A stretch of 64,000 nt of DNA, from positions 90,168-154,167 of the forward strand of contig DLHO01000019.1 in NCBI GenBank assembly GCA_002483265.1, in the 5' to 3' direction. Shown in pieces: positions 51,302 to 60,154 of the stretch; the first letter of the stretch is position 1; the number at the start of each line of letters is the position of its first letter. Origin of the DNA: Flavobacteriales bacterium UBA7666 (GTDB taxonomy: Bacteria > Bacteroidota > Bacteroidia > Flavobacteriales_D > Crocinitomicaceae). A program made the position numbers and the translations under genes. Below the pieces are notes generated by a model, which saw only the letters and a program-made list of their open reading frames with translations, did not search any database and was not told where the DNA came from.

Positions 51302-52390
51302 ATGAAAAAACGAATAACTCTTTGTTTCTTTTTGTCAGCATCTATTCTGGCTTCTGCACAAAAAATAACTGCGTTTAAGGATAAAACTTCGGGCAAAATT
51401 GGCTTCAAGCAAGACGGAGAAAAAATTATTCCTGCAACAAAATATGAAGAATGGGAGGGCTATTCTGAAGGGCTTATTGCTGTTTCTGAAAAGGAAAAAT
51501 GGGGATTTATTGATTTAAAAGGGAATGTAGTTATTCCGTTAAATTATCATTCTGCAGCCACATTTAGAGAAGGCTTCGCTATGGTTTCTATGAAACGAGG
51601 AAAGTATGGATACATCGATAAATCGGGTAATAAAATATCTGAATTTGTATTTCAAAACGGACGACCATTCAATGAGGGTTTTGCTGCGGTGGAGCAGAAG
51701 GATAAATATGGTTTTATTAATAAAAAGGGTGAAATCGTCGTTGCATGCAAGTATGATGTTGCTTATGCTGTGAAGGAAGATATGGCAGCTGTAAAACTCA
51801 ATGGTAAATGGGGTTTTGTGAATACCGAAGGAAAAGAAGTAATCGGTTTTAACTACGATGGGGCTGATTTTTTTTCTGAGGGATTGGCATCCGTAGCAAT
51901 TGGCGAAAAGTATACATTTATTGATAAAACGGGTAAGCAAATCATAGAGCCGATAGATGGATACATTAGTTTTTTTAGTGACGGACTTGTGCGATTTACG
52001 AAGGATTCTAAAACCGGTTTTATGGATGTAACAGGGAAAGTAATCATTGAACCGACTTATGAACGAGCAACTGATTTTAAAGAGGGATTTGCTCAAATTA
52101 TTTATAAAGATTCATATTACAATTCAAGATGTAAGTACATTGATCAAACCGGGAAGTTTATTAATGACGAGAATTATGCGGCTTTTTCTTCAGGAGCATT
52201 TTATGATGGATTTGCGATCGTTGAAATCTTTATGGGAGGAGACGGAGGAGCAGGTGTGATTGATCGAACCGGAAAAACAATTATAGACACCAAGTATTCA
52301 AAAATCACATACAGTTCAGGAATCTTTACAGCTGAGGATAGTAGCGGAGTTGTATCCAAGTTTAATAAGGAAGGAAAACCGGTTAACTGA
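51302..52390 (+). CDS. Exported WG-repeat protein
   Basis: 362 residues from ATG at 51302. Signal peptide MKKRITLCFFLSASILASAQ; then about nine WG repeats of 25-40 residues of the form [W/Y]-G-[F/Y]-I-D-x-x-G-[N/K]-x-x-I (KWGFIDLKGNVVIP, KYGYIDKSGNKISE, KYGFINKKGEIVVA, KWGFVNTEGKEVIG). WG repeats build a beta-structure of unknown ligand. The 3' end abuts the methyltransferase stop (convergent). Confidence 0.85.
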   Translation: MKKRITLCFFLSASILASAQKITAFKDKTSGKIGFKQDGEKIIPATKYEEWEGYSEGLIAVSEKEKWGFIDLKGNVVIPLNYHSAATFREGFAMVSMKRGKYGYIDKSGNKISEFVFQNGRPFNEGFAAVEQKDKYGFINKKGEIVVACKYDVAYAVKEDMAAVKLNGKWGFVNTEGKEVIGFNYDGADFFSEGLASVAIGEKYTFIDKTGKQIIEPIDGYISFFSDGLVRFTKDSKTGFMDVTGKVIIEPTYERATDFKEGFAQIIYKDSYYNSRCKYIDQTGKFINDENYAAFSSGAFYDGFAIVEIFMGGDGGAGVIDRTGKTIIDTKYSKITYSSGIFTAEDSSGVVSKFNKEGKPVN

Positions 52391-53008
52391 TCATCTCTTT
52401 TCGCATGTAATCAAAAAGAACGGAAAATTTTCGGTGATTTCTTTGATTTCCATTCGTCCGGATTTTCCGAATTCTGCGTTGATCGATTCGTGGTCGTAAA
52501 AGAAGATATTGACACCTCCGAATTGTTCAAATCGATCTTTGCCGATTAATTTTCCTGTTCCATAAGTCTTTGCTTCTTTGGAAATGGTGGTGAAAACCAT
52601 GCAGCCGTTTTCTGTCAGTTGATTGTAGCAGTCGCGAATGAGTTTTTTGCGTTCGTTTTCGTCTAGCAAATGGATCAAACCATAGCAAAAAATGCCGTCG
52701 TATTGTTTATTGTCGAAAGGCATATCTGTTACCGAACCATGATAGATCGTCATGTCCGTACCGTAATTTTTTCTCAGTAATTCAATGGCAGTTTCAGAAA
52801 TTTCAATCCCGGTAACGTTCATTCCATTTTCCTGAAAAAGTTGCGCATTTCTGCCATAACCAATTCCGGGAATCAGTACGTTTTTGACTGATCTTTGTTG
52901 GAATAAGTCTTTGGTGACACTAGCAGATTTGGCAGGATCAAGTCCCCACATTTCTTGTTTTTCACTGAAATTAGATTCCCAAAACTCGGGTTTTCCGGAT
53001 TTGCTCAT
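52391..53008 (-). CDS. Class I SAM-dependent methyltransferase
   Basis: 205 residues from ATG at 53008. The SAM site is VLIPGIGYGRNAQLFQENGMNVTGIEIS (motif I G-x-G-x-G, with the acidic residue ending strand 2), followed by IYHGSVTDMPF and FCYGLIHLLDENERKKLI. The 'PGxGxGRNA' form recalls thiopurine/tellurite (TehB-like) methyltransferases, but substrate is not determined. Confidence 0.82.
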   Translation of the reverse strand: MSKSGKPEFWESNFSEKQEMWGLDPAKSASVTKDLFQQRSVKNVLIPGIGYGRNAQLFQENGMNVTGIEISETAIELLRKNYGTDMTIYHGSVTDMPFDNKQYDGIFCYGLIHLLDENERKKLIRDCYNQLTENGCMVFTTISKEAKTYGTGKLIGKDRFEQFGGVNIFFYDHESINAEFGKSGRMEIKEITENFPFFLITCEKR

Positions 53009-53038
53009 GAAGCTTGGAGTCGATTGACGGCAAAAAGT

Positions 53039-53557
53039 TTAATAGAGTTTGATGATTGCTTCTAGCACCTGTTGCTCGCGTTCTGCTATAGTTCCTGTTA
53101 CTGTAATGGTTTCCACATCAAAATCTTCCAGCCATTCTTCCAGCAGGTCATTCACTTTTTTTCGGAGTTCAGGAAATTCATTTTCCGGGCAACCTATCAC
53201 ATCCGGTGTTTCAATAGGAACCAATACGAATAAATCAATTTCGGTCATGGCTTCGCGCACTTTCATGTAGAAATTTTTGGAAGCTTCAGCTCCGCCAACT
53301 ACATATACATAGGCAAGTAGGTCTAGTGGAGATCTGTCAAAAATAACATCGGGCTCATCTATGGAACTAGTTTCGATTGCGTGTTCCAGTTGAGCTGAAA
53401 AATCTTCCAACTTAGGCGTTTCGGAAAAGAGTGCTCCCCTTTCTTCCAGTTCGATATACGGTTCATATACCAAAAGATAATCGTGTAACGATTCCAAAAG
53501 TTTTTCAGCGAGTGATGTTTTTCCTACTCTGTGCGCACCTGTAAATGCAATTTTCAT
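53039..53557 (-). CDS. P-loop ATPase/kinase (NadR/Ttd14-like AAA protein)
   Basis: Start at the ATG at 53557 (MKIAFTGAHRVGKTSL), about 172 residues; the frame extends 14 residues further but those are not family-like. Walker A GAHRVGKT (7-14), then DVIFDRSPLDLLAYVYVVGG (D-R-S/C-P, a base-binding or lid Asp region) and DLFVLVPIE. The pattern resembles NadR-type kinases and ATP-dependent phosphoryl-transfer proteins; the actual acceptor is unknown. 30 bp downstream of the methyltransferase start region. Confidence 0.7.
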   Translation of the reverse strand: MKIAFTGAHRVGKTSLAEKLLESLHDYLLVYEPYIELEERGALFSETPKLEDFSAQLEHAIETSSIDEPDVIFDRSPLDLLAYVYVVGGAEASKNFYMKVREAMTEIDLFVLVPIETPDVIGCPENEFPELRKKVNDLLEEWLEDFDVETITVTGTIAEREQQVLEAIIKLY

Positions 53558-53648
53558 TTGGTAAAGATAATGGAAACAGAATGATGTTTTTAGAGACAAG
53601 ACAAAAGACTTGATTTGAGTAAGTCTTGACTCTTAAAATTTCAAAAGT

Positions 53649-53780
53649 CTAATAAGAATAGTTGAAGGGCGGAGGTTCAATTGTTAAAAAATGTCGAATC
53701 AATTCATCAGTTCTTTCGATAAACAGTATATTCATTTTTTTTCCATCTTCGGGATGCGTATTGGGTATGCAATCGATCAT
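53649..53780 (-). CDS. Possible small protein (43 aa)
   Basis: ATG at 53780 to stop at 53649. MIDCIPNTHPEDGKKMNILF and ERTDELIRHFLTIEPPPFNY have a protein-like composition, but the frame stays open upstream into the region opposite the DUF6629 gene. It could be a real small gene before the P-loop gene, or the 3' end of a decayed gene. Weak. Confidence 0.3.
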   Translation of the reverse strand: MIDCIPNTHPEDGKKMNILFIERTDELIRHFLTIEPPPFNYSY

Positions 53781-53800
53781 GAGGGACTTAATTGGTAGGT

Positions 53801-54472
53801 ATGTGTTTTTCAGCAAGTGCAAGTTTTATAGCAGGGGCAGTTTTGACCGTTGCGGGGATTGCCTCCATAAGTCAAGTTCGTAAACCAATCCACCTGGTGT
53901 TTGCTTCTATGCCTTTACTCTTTGCAATACAGCAGATTTGTGAAGGATTCGTTTGGCTTTCCTTATCGAACCCTTATTTTTCCACATGGCATGAACCTGC
54001 GAAATATGCTTTTCTTCTTTTTGCGCAAGTCATTTGGCCGTTTTGGATTCCGCTTTCCTTTCTGAGTATTGAACGGTCACCTAAAAACCGGAAAATCATC
54101 CGTTATTTTTTGGTTGCCGGTATTGCAGGGTCGATCATTCTAGCGTATCGGATACTTTTCTTTCCTGTAAGTGCACAGATCGACGGATGTCATATCTCTT
54201 ACCAGATTGGGGCATTTAAAGCAATCCTGATCGTAACGGGTGTTTTGTATGTCGCTGCGATTGTAGTTGCACCGTTTTTTTCCAGCTGGAAAAATGGAAT
54301 TGCTCTGGCGACGGCCAACGTTGTTTCACTGGTGACCACGGAAGTATTCTACGAAGCCTATTTGGTATCTGTGTGGTGTTTTTTTGCAGCATCACAAAGT
54401 GTTTTGGTCTTTTTAGTCATGCGGGAGATCAGGAAGAGCCCCAATCAAGATAGGGAAATAGAATACACATAA
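53801..54472 (+). CDS. DUF6629-family membrane protein
   Basis: I start at the ATG at 53801 (MCFSASASFIAG), which is the family's typical opening; a TTG at 53792 adds three residues. About 223 residues. Seven hydrophobic helices (about 4-22, 32-52, 65-85, 100-120, 140-160, 165-185, 192-212). Aromatic-rich helices contain conserved-looking WLSLS and QVIWPFWIPLSFL. No known function. Confidence 0.75.
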   Translation: MCFSASASFIAGAVLTVAGIASISQVRKPIHLVFASMPLLFAIQQICEGFVWLSLSNPYFSTWHEPAKYAFLLFAQVIWPFWIPLSFLSIERSPKNRKIIRYFLVAGIAGSIILAYRILFFPVSAQIDGCHISYQIGAFKAILIVTGVLYVAAIVVAPFFSSWKNGIALATANVVSLVTTEVFYEAYLVSVWCFFAASQSVLVFLVMREIRKSPNQDREIEYT

Positions 54473-54643
54473 ATGGAACTTCCGTCCCACAATATTCGTG
54501 CTTTTAAAATAACCGCTCCATAATTGCTGGTCTGGCATAAGCTTTTACCAAAATCAAACGAAGGTACCAACGGTTGGGCTGCGAGTACCGTTTAATCAAT
54601 AGCTCCAAACAGACTGATTTTGCTTACTTGTTACGCTTACTTT

Positions 54644-54651
54644 TAATTTTG
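54644..54651 (+). promoter_or_regulatory. -7 promoter box TAATTTTG for the CHU_C cargo gene
   Basis: TAATTTTG with TTTG 21 bp upstream (54619-54622) fits the Bacteroidota promoter; 16 bp separate it from the ATG at 54668. Confidence 0.6.
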
Positions 54652-54667
54652 AATTACCATTACCGTT

Positions 54668-56263
54668 ATGCGAATTTTTTCTGTCTTTCTGCTTTTAATT
54701 TGTTCGTTTTCAGCATACAATCAAAACCTCGTACCCAATCCAGGCTTTGAAAATTACATTACCTTGCCTTGTAACGGGGGAGCGAGCGGTTTGCAAGAAA
54801 ATTGGGAAGTTCTAAGTGGAACTCCTGATATTTACAGTACTCTTGTTCCTTCTTCCTGTTTTTCCAGTTGTTCTTCAACAGATGTTTATTCATTCGGGCA
54901 TCAGCAGCCGCATTCGGGTGACTTTATGGGAGGAATACTAACATATGGTGCGGGAATGGGATCCAGCTCTCAATACCGGGAATCGTTTGAGGTTAAACTC
55001 TCGTCACCCTTAGTTGTGGGGCATCAATATTATGCAGAAATGTACGTTTCTTTGGGCGATTATGCTTCTTATGCCAGTAATAATATCAGTCTCTATTTTT
55101 CCGTACCTCACATTGATTTTAATGTATCCAATTGGGGGCCACTCTATTTTACTCCGCATGTTTCAGAGACTAGTATTGTGGCTGACACAAGTAATTGGGT
55201 GAAGATTTCCGGAACATTTATCGCTGATTCACCTGCCGAATATTTATTGATAGCAAACTTCACTGACGACAGCCTCACGAATGTATTTCATATAAATAAC
55301 ACCATTAAAGAGGATGCATATTATTTTATTGATGACATCCTGGTGAAGGAAACCTGTTTAAGTGTGGGAAATGATCAAACTATTTGTAAAGGCGATTCTG
55401 CACAAGTTACGGCTTCTTCCGTTTCGTTTAACGGTTGGGCACTTGCAGCTGATCCATCGCTGATTCTTTCCACCGATTCGGTTTTTACCGTCTCTCCGGA
55501 TTCAACAACTACTTACCTTGCATTATCGGATTGTGATACTTTTTCAATCAAGATATATGTGGAAAATGCTCCACCCGTTTTATTCCTGGGAAATGACACC
55601 ACGATATGTGAAGGAACGGTATTGGTTTTACAGGCTGCCGGTTTAACAGGAGATTATGTCTGGCAGGACGGTTCAGATAAAACGTATCTTAATGCGAAGA
55701 AAGCGGGCATTTATTGGTTAAAGGAAACAAACCAGTGTGGAACTGCCATGTCTCAACTAAAATTGAGTATCTCGCCATTGCCGGTCTTTCCATGGGATAT
55801 GAACCCTTGGTTTTGTGAAGGCAGCAGTATTCAGCTTACGGAGTTGGAACCGAGCTTACTGGCTTTTCAATTGGATACAAACTCAGGTAGCTTTGTCAGC
55901 AGTACAGTCATTGATACTCCGGGATTGTATTATATGCAGGTTCATAATGATTGCGGATATGTCTCGAAAAACATTCCGGTTGAAATGAGGGATTGTGAGG
56001 TTGTATTCGAAATGCCCAACATTGTTACCCCGAATGGTGATCAGATCAATGATTTGTTAACTCCATCCCGGGTGAAGAACATTTCTGAAATAAAAACCAC
56101 ACTTTTCAATCGCTGGGGACAGGTTATTTTCGAAACATCAGATCCCGAAATCAAATGGGACGGTGCACTTTATACGGACGGTGTTTACTATTGGAAGGTC
56201 GAGTATGTGGACAGTCATTCGGGAAGGAACGAACTGCAGGGCTTTTTCCAGTTGATTAAATAG
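54668..56263 (+). CDS. Secreted gliding-type (CHU_C) T9SS cargo protein
   Basis: 531 residues from ATG at 54668. Signal peptide ends AYNQ. N-terminal carbohydrate-binding-like beta-sandwich (NLVPNPGFENY at the front, YFIDDILVKETCLS at the end, about 25-230). Then Ig/PKD-like repeats (LSVGNDQTICKGDSAQV, VLFLGNDTTICEGTVLVL). C-terminus: MPNIVTPNGDQINDLLTP, LFNRWGQVIFET, KWDGALYTDGVYYWKVEY: complete type B sorting domain. Likely a surface or secreted binding protein. Confidence 0.85.
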   Translation: MRIFSVFLLLICSFSAYNQNLVPNPGFENYITLPCNGGASGLQENWEVLSGTPDIYSTLVPSSCFSSCSSTDVYSFGHQQPHSGDFMGGILTYGAGMGSSSQYRESFEVKLSSPLVVGHQYYAEMYVSLGDYASYASNNISLYFSVPHIDFNVSNWGPLYFTPHVSETSIVADTSNWVKISGTFIADSPAEYLLIANFTDDSLTNVFHINNTIKEDAYYFIDDILVKETCLSVGNDQTICKGDSAQVTASSVSFNGWALAADPSLILSTDSVFTVSPDSTTTYLALSDCDTFSIKIYVENAPPVLFLGNDTTICEGTVLVLQAAGLTGDYVWQDGSDKTYLNAKKAGIYWLKETNQCGTAMSQLKLSISPLPVFPWDMNPWFCEGSSIQLTELEPSLLAFQLDTNSGSFVSSTVIDTPGLYYMQVHNDCGYVSKNIPVEMRDCEVVFEMPNIVTPNGDQINDLLTPSRVKNISEIKTTLFNRWGQVIFETSDPEIKWDGALYTDGVYYWKVEYVDSHSGRNELQGFFQLIK

Positions 56264-56275
56264 GGAGTTTTGGGG

Positions 56276-58387
56276 TTATCGTACCAATGTTACATGTCCG
56301 TGAATTTGTTTCGATAGAATTCCGTTATTTTCCAATGTAATCATCCAGCTATAAACTCCCGGCAGCGCTTTGTTGCCATTGAAGGTTCCATCCCAGCCAT
56401 CCATAGCGGATGTTCCTGACCAGACGAGTTCTCCCCAACGGTTGTAAATTGTGAATTCTTTGACAAGACCCAAATAGTCAATTGGTTTGAAAACCGGATT
56501 AAATTCGTCACCATCCGGGGTAAATGTATTTGGAACATAGATCAGGTCTTCAGGTTTAAAGACAGTTACCTTTTTTTCATCACTACAGCCATCCGAATTC
56601 GTTACGTTTAGAGAAACAATTAATGGTTGAAAATAATCTACCATCGTGTAAGTGCATTGTGGCGAAGTGGAAACTTGCTGATCATTGATTTGCCATGACC
56701 AAGCAGTAATGATTCCGGTAGATTGATCTGTAAACAGGATAGGGACATAGGGTTCAATCTTGGTTGGTTGAATGGAAAAATCAGCAGTGGGTACAGGGAA
56801 TACTTCCGCAAGAATCAGTACCGAATCTTCTACTAAGCAATTGTTTGCGCTAATTGCCTTCAATGAAATCGTATAGATTCCCGGAGTTCTATAATTGTAT
56901 TCCGCATTTTGTGAATGAATGCTGTTTCCATTTCCCATATCCCAAATCCACTGATTTATATTTGAAGCGCTTGTTCCTGTTAATTGAATAGTGAATGGTG
57001 CACATCCCGAGGTATCGCCAACCAGATGACCAATTTGAGTTGAGTCAGCTGCAATGGTAATTGTATCGGTTGTTGTGAGACAAGATTCTATTTGGTATTG
57101 AACCCAATATGTTCCTGGTTCGGAAACTTGAAGTGTGGAACCAGTACTGCCATCCGACCAAAGATACGTTGCACCGGGAACATTGGATAAACTGTTTGAA
57201 AGGGTGGTGGTGGTTTCGGAACAAATTGTGAGATCCGGACCAAGTTCTAATGGAGAAGGAAGTAGATAATCCGGGTTATAGTACCAGGGAAGTCCAAGCA
57301 TTGTTGGGTTAAATAATGTAACGCCATTTTCTACAAATCCACAAGCTAGCCCGGATAATTCTGGATTAGTGATAATTCCAATGAAATCTTTAGCAGGCCA
57401 TGCGTTGTAACTAACATAGATTTGATCATTTGGAGCTATTTGAAGCTGACCTACTTCTCCGGGAAATGAAAGCGGTGGACTGATTTGTATGCGGGTAGCT
57501 GCAATATTTTGGGCCGTCATATCGAATTGAAAAACACTTCCGTTTGCATTTCCGAATTCGCTTGAATATAATCGATTCCCACTTCTCGAGAACTCTAGTC
57601 CGTAAGCCATTCCAGAAGTAAGACCCGAATAAATAGTACTGATTCCTGTTGCAATACCAGTTGCTTTATCGAAATTGATTAAATCGATCCTTCCTTCATT
57701 GTTCGGTTGGCTCATGGCAATTTTTGTTCCATCCGGATTCGGTCGCATGATACCAGCTCTCATCGCATTGGTTTGAATGGAAATGCCCAAGTTTGTTGAT
57801 ACGGGAGTCGGATTTATTCCTGAAGCACTGACCTGATAGGCAAGGAAAACACTAGTTGGATCTTCCCCATGTGTAATAATCCAGGTATCGACGCAATTTG
57901 CATGACGAACAGCTGTAATCCATTCACCGGTAAACACGTTCAATTGTACATTTTTAAGGGTTGTAATATCACCATTCCCGCCATTTAAGGACATATCCAC
58001 TTCTGAATAAGTGATTCCATTCATACCACCATTGTTTTCGATGGCGTCAGTTGCTACAATGTAGTACTTTCCCGGGTTTCCAGGTTTAGGGATGATCATA
58101 CATTGAGAACTTTCATGACCCATTAGTCCTGAGCCATTTGGCATTGTAGTGTGGTTTGCACTCCATGCATCGATACCATTTGTGTAAAATAAGAGATTAC
58201 CGTTTGCATCGCTTATGGAGGCACAAGATTCTCTGGTGACCATCACGCTTCCTCCAGCTTGAACGGGATTACCTGAACTGAAGTTCAACCTATTCCCGTT
58301 GCTAAAGATCCAATTCATGTGTTGATTTTGTGCAAGAACCGGTAATGCTGAAACGAGGAAATAAATAAATAGGATGGTTAGTTTCAT
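56276..58387 (-). CDS. Large secreted CHU_C cargo protein with beta-propeller and PKD domains
   Basis: 703 residues from ATG at 58387. Signal peptide ends PVLAQ. Residues about 20-380 form a beta-propeller-like region (WIFSNGNRLNFSSGNP, GNLLFYTNGIDAWS, GLEFSRSGNRLYSSEF), then Ig/PKD modules (GPDLTICSETTTTL, DTSGCAPFTIQLTGTSASN, PTADFSIQPTKIEPY), and the type B domain YVPNTFTPDGDEFNPVFKPI, IYNRWGELVWSG, WDGTFNGNKALPGVYSW. Convergent with the previous cargo gene. Ligand unknown. Confidence 0.85.
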   Translation of the reverse strand: MKLTILFIYFLVSALPVLAQNQHMNWIFSNGNRLNFSSGNPVQAGGSVMVTRESCASISDANGNLLFYTNGIDAWSANHTTMPNGSGLMGHESSQCMIIPKPGNPGKYYIVATDAIENNGGMNGITYSEVDMSLNGGNGDITTLKNVQLNVFTGEWITAVRHANCVDTWIITHGEDPTSVFLAYQVSASGINPTPVSTNLGISIQTNAMRAGIMRPNPDGTKIAMSQPNNEGRIDLINFDKATGIATGISTIYSGLTSGMAYGLEFSRSGNRLYSSEFGNANGSVFQFDMTAQNIAATRIQISPPLSFPGEVGQLQIAPNDQIYVSYNAWPAKDFIGIITNPELSGLACGFVENGVTLFNPTMLGLPWYYNPDYLLPSPLELGPDLTICSETTTTLSNSLSNVPGATYLWSDGSTGSTLQVSEPGTYWVQYQIESCLTTTDTITIAADSTQIGHLVGDTSGCAPFTIQLTGTSASNINQWIWDMGNGNSIHSQNAEYNYRTPGIYTISLKAISANNCLVEDSVLILAEVFPVPTADFSIQPTKIEPYVPILFTDQSTGIITAWSWQINDQQVSTSPQCTYTMVDYFQPLIVSLNVTNSDGCSDEKKVTVFKPEDLIYVPNTFTPDGDEFNPVFKPIDYLGLVKEFTIYNRWGELVWSGTSAMDGWDGTFNGNKALPGVYSWMITLENNGILSKQIHGHVTLVR

Positions 58388-58525
58388 TAAATGGCTTTTC
58401 TTTTTTCTTCTTCTTTGAAACGCATACTACCCAAGAATAGTTGCCTACAGAGCGGAAAATAAAGTTTTTTGTATGATTTTCTTTTTTGTAGTCAAGTCAC
58501 TCAAAGAAAACTACACTTCAAATAA

Positions 58526-58533
58526 TAAATTTG
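58526..58533 (+). promoter_or_regulatory. -7 promoter box TAAATTTG of the CPACGMG/MNIO operon
   Basis: A perfect TAnnTTTG, 44 bp before the ATG of the first peptide gene (58578). The leader would be about 37 nt. The -33 element is weak. Confidence 0.5.
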
Positions 58534-58577
58534 TCCTTTAGTAGTTAATGGTTTACCTTTTGAAAAAATTCGAAACC

Positions 58578-58769
58578 ATGAAGCTATCATCATCTCTATT
58601 ACAAGCTATTACTTTAGGCGTTTCAGTAGCAACTGTTTCTGCTGCAACCACTTCTTGTGAGAAACAAGACATCCGTAAAAACAAAGAGCAAGTCAACGAT
58701 AACAGAGCCGACAGCTCTAATTCACCCACAACTCATTGTGAACCTTGTCCGGCTTGCGGAATGGGATAA
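58578..58769 (+). CDS. Candidate RiPP precursor peptide A (C-terminal CPACGMG)
   Basis: 63 residues from ATG at 58578; an in-frame upstream start (58548) would add residues before the conserved MKLS. Regions: MKLSSSLLQAITLGVSVATV, a hydrophobic leader or signal; then SAATTSCEKQ with Cys27; a polar, charged linker (DIRKNKEQVNDNRADSS); and the tail THCEPCPACGMG with Cys 54, 57 and 60. The leader and the last seven residues are shared with peptide B, while the linker is not, the usual look of a modified-peptide precursor pair. It directly precedes a DUF692 enzyme operon. Function inferred. Confidence 0.7.
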   Translation: MKLSSSLLQAITLGVSVATVSAATTSCEKQDIRKNKEQVNDNRADSSNSPTTHCEPCPACGMG

Positions 58770-58795
58770 AACCAGTTCCTAATTTATTCTTTTCA

Positions 58796-58981
58796 ATGAA
58801 ACTTTCTCCCGCTTTGCTTCAGGCAATCACATTGGGTATTGCAGTAAGTACTGTGTCTTCGTCTTGTCAGCAAAACGAATTGAATTCCGGTATGACCAAA
58901 AAGGAAAAGAAGGAAAACGCACGAAAAGAAAAGGAAAATTCACGCAGTTATAAAAATTGTCCGGCCTGCGGAATGGGATGA
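58796..58981 (+). CDS. Candidate RiPP precursor peptide B (C-terminal CPACGMG)
   Basis: 61 residues from ATG at 58796, 26 bp after peptide A. MKLSPALLQAITLGIAVSTV mirrors peptide A's leader, followed by SSSCQQNE (Cys24), a very basic linker (TKKEKKENARKEKENSR) and YKNCPACGMG (Cys 55 and 58). Stop TGA overlaps the MNIO start (ATGA), so the enzyme is translated after it. The identical leader and identical C-terminal heptad across two otherwise different chains point to recognition and modification by the same enzyme (inference). Confidence 0.7.
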   Translation: MKLSPALLQAITLGIAVSTVSSSCQQNELNSGMTKKEKKENARKEKENSRSYKNCPACGMG

Positions 58982-60120
58982 GCGAACCTTCAAAAATTCA
59001 TTCAGCTGTTTCCTGTAATTTGGATAATCAGCTATTGCAAGCGACATTGCCTTTGTTTGCCGCTGAAAAAGTGGAGGCCATTGAATGGTCTTTTGATACC
59101 TTGTACAAAGTACGTGACATTCCAGCCTGGTTCGTAGAATTACTTCAAGCCTTTGGCAGCGAAGGAAGGCTCATTGGTCACGGCGTATATTTCTCACTTT
59201 TTTCAGGTAAATGGACACTTGAACAACAGAGATGGCTTGATCATTTACGTAAAGTTTCATCCAATTTCACCTTCGATCACATTACAGAGCATTTTGGTTT
59301 CATGACCGGCGAAGACTTTCACAAAGGTGCGCCGATTTCAGTCCCAACTACTTCTGAAACCCTGAATATTGGTATCGACCGTTTGCAACGGATTCAGGAA
59401 GCCTGTTCTTGTCCCGTCGGACTGGAAAATCTGGCATTTTCCTATTCGTTGGATGAGGTGGAACGTCATGGAGAATTCTTGTCCCGATTGATCGAACCTG
59501 TAAACGGATTCATTATTCTCGACCTGCACAATTTATATTGCCAGCTTGAGAACTTTTCACTGGACTTTAAATCGTTGATCCGGGCATATCCACTTGATCG
59601 GGTGCGTGAGATTCACATTTCCGGCGGAAGTTGGGAACCATCCGGAATTCAACCTGAACTGAAGATCCGAAGAGATACACACGATGACGCTGTGCCGGAA
59701 GCTGTTTTCAATTTGTTGAAGCAAGCCCTGCCTTTGTGTGAAAATCTAAAATTTGTGGTGCTGGAACAACTCGGAATTGCCCTTCATACTCCGGAAAGCC
59801 AACAGCAATTTCAACAGGATTTTGATCAAATGCAGGCAATTGTAAATGAATTCAATGCTCAAAACCATGCGGTTGCCACGAACGATTTTCTACCCAAAAA
59901 ATTCGGTTCATTAAGCACCATTGTCCCCCAATCTTCCCAATTGTATCAGCAGCAGCTTGATTTGTCTTCGATACTGGAACACGCGAAAGATTACGAGGAA
60001 GCACTTCAGTTGCTTCGTAATTCTTCTTTAGCCAATTCGGCATGGCAGACAGAAACCTGGTCGCCTTATATGCTGGAAACAGCGCTGCGAATTGCTCAGA
60101 AGTGGAAGAAGGGGTGGTGA
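58978..60120 (+). CDS. DUF692 (MNIO) family multinuclear iron oxidative enzyme, putative RiPP modifier
   Basis: 380 residues from ATG at 58978. TIM-barrel motifs of the family in order: AIEWSFDTLY (34-43), LIGHGVYFSLFSG with H68, FDHITEHFGF with H101/H105, GLENLAFSY with E150/N151, LDLHNLYCQ with D182/N185, IHISGGSWE with H213, DTHDDAVPEAVF with D233/H235, and VVLEQLG with E263. Family enzymes (MbnB, TglH, ChrH, bufferin-type) convert Cys in peptide substrates. Unusual: 'LDvNN' reads LDLHN, and 'AGH' reads SGG. The last 90 residues (310-380) form a helical extension beyond the barrel; no separate partner gene is visible. Translationally coupled to peptide B. Confidence 0.8.
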   Translation: MSEPSKIHSAVSCNLDNQLLQATLPLFAAEKVEAIEWSFDTLYKVRDIPAWFVELLQAFGSEGRLIGHGVYFSLFSGKWTLEQQRWLDHLRKVSSNFTFDHITEHFGFMTGEDFHKGAPISVPTTSETLNIGIDRLQRIQEACSCPVGLENLAFSYSLDEVERHGEFLSRLIEPVNGFIILDLHNLYCQLENFSLDFKSLIRAYPLDRVREIHISGGSWEPSGIQPELKIRRDTHDDAVPEAVFNLLKQALPLCENLKFVVLEQLGIALHTPESQQQFQQDFDQMQAIVNEFNAQNHAVATNDFLPKKFGSLSTIVPQSSQLYQQQLDLSSILEHAKDYEEALQLLRNSSLANSAWQTETWSPYMLETALRIAQKWKKGW

Positions 60121-60129
60121 TTAAAACTC

Positions 60130-60147
60130 TCCCGATAGCTATCGGGA
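60130..60147. repeat. GATAGCTATC palindrome after the MNIO operon
   Basis: TCCCGATAGCTATCGGGA, directly 3' of the MNIO stop and between convergent genes; no T-tract, so a terminator role is uncertain. Confidence 0.6.
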
Positions 60148-60154
60148 CTGATTT

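Noticed and set aside
51539..52096. 185-residue minus-strand ORF
   Set aside because: Antisense shadow of the WG-repeat gene; Cys/Ile/Phe-rich without motifs.
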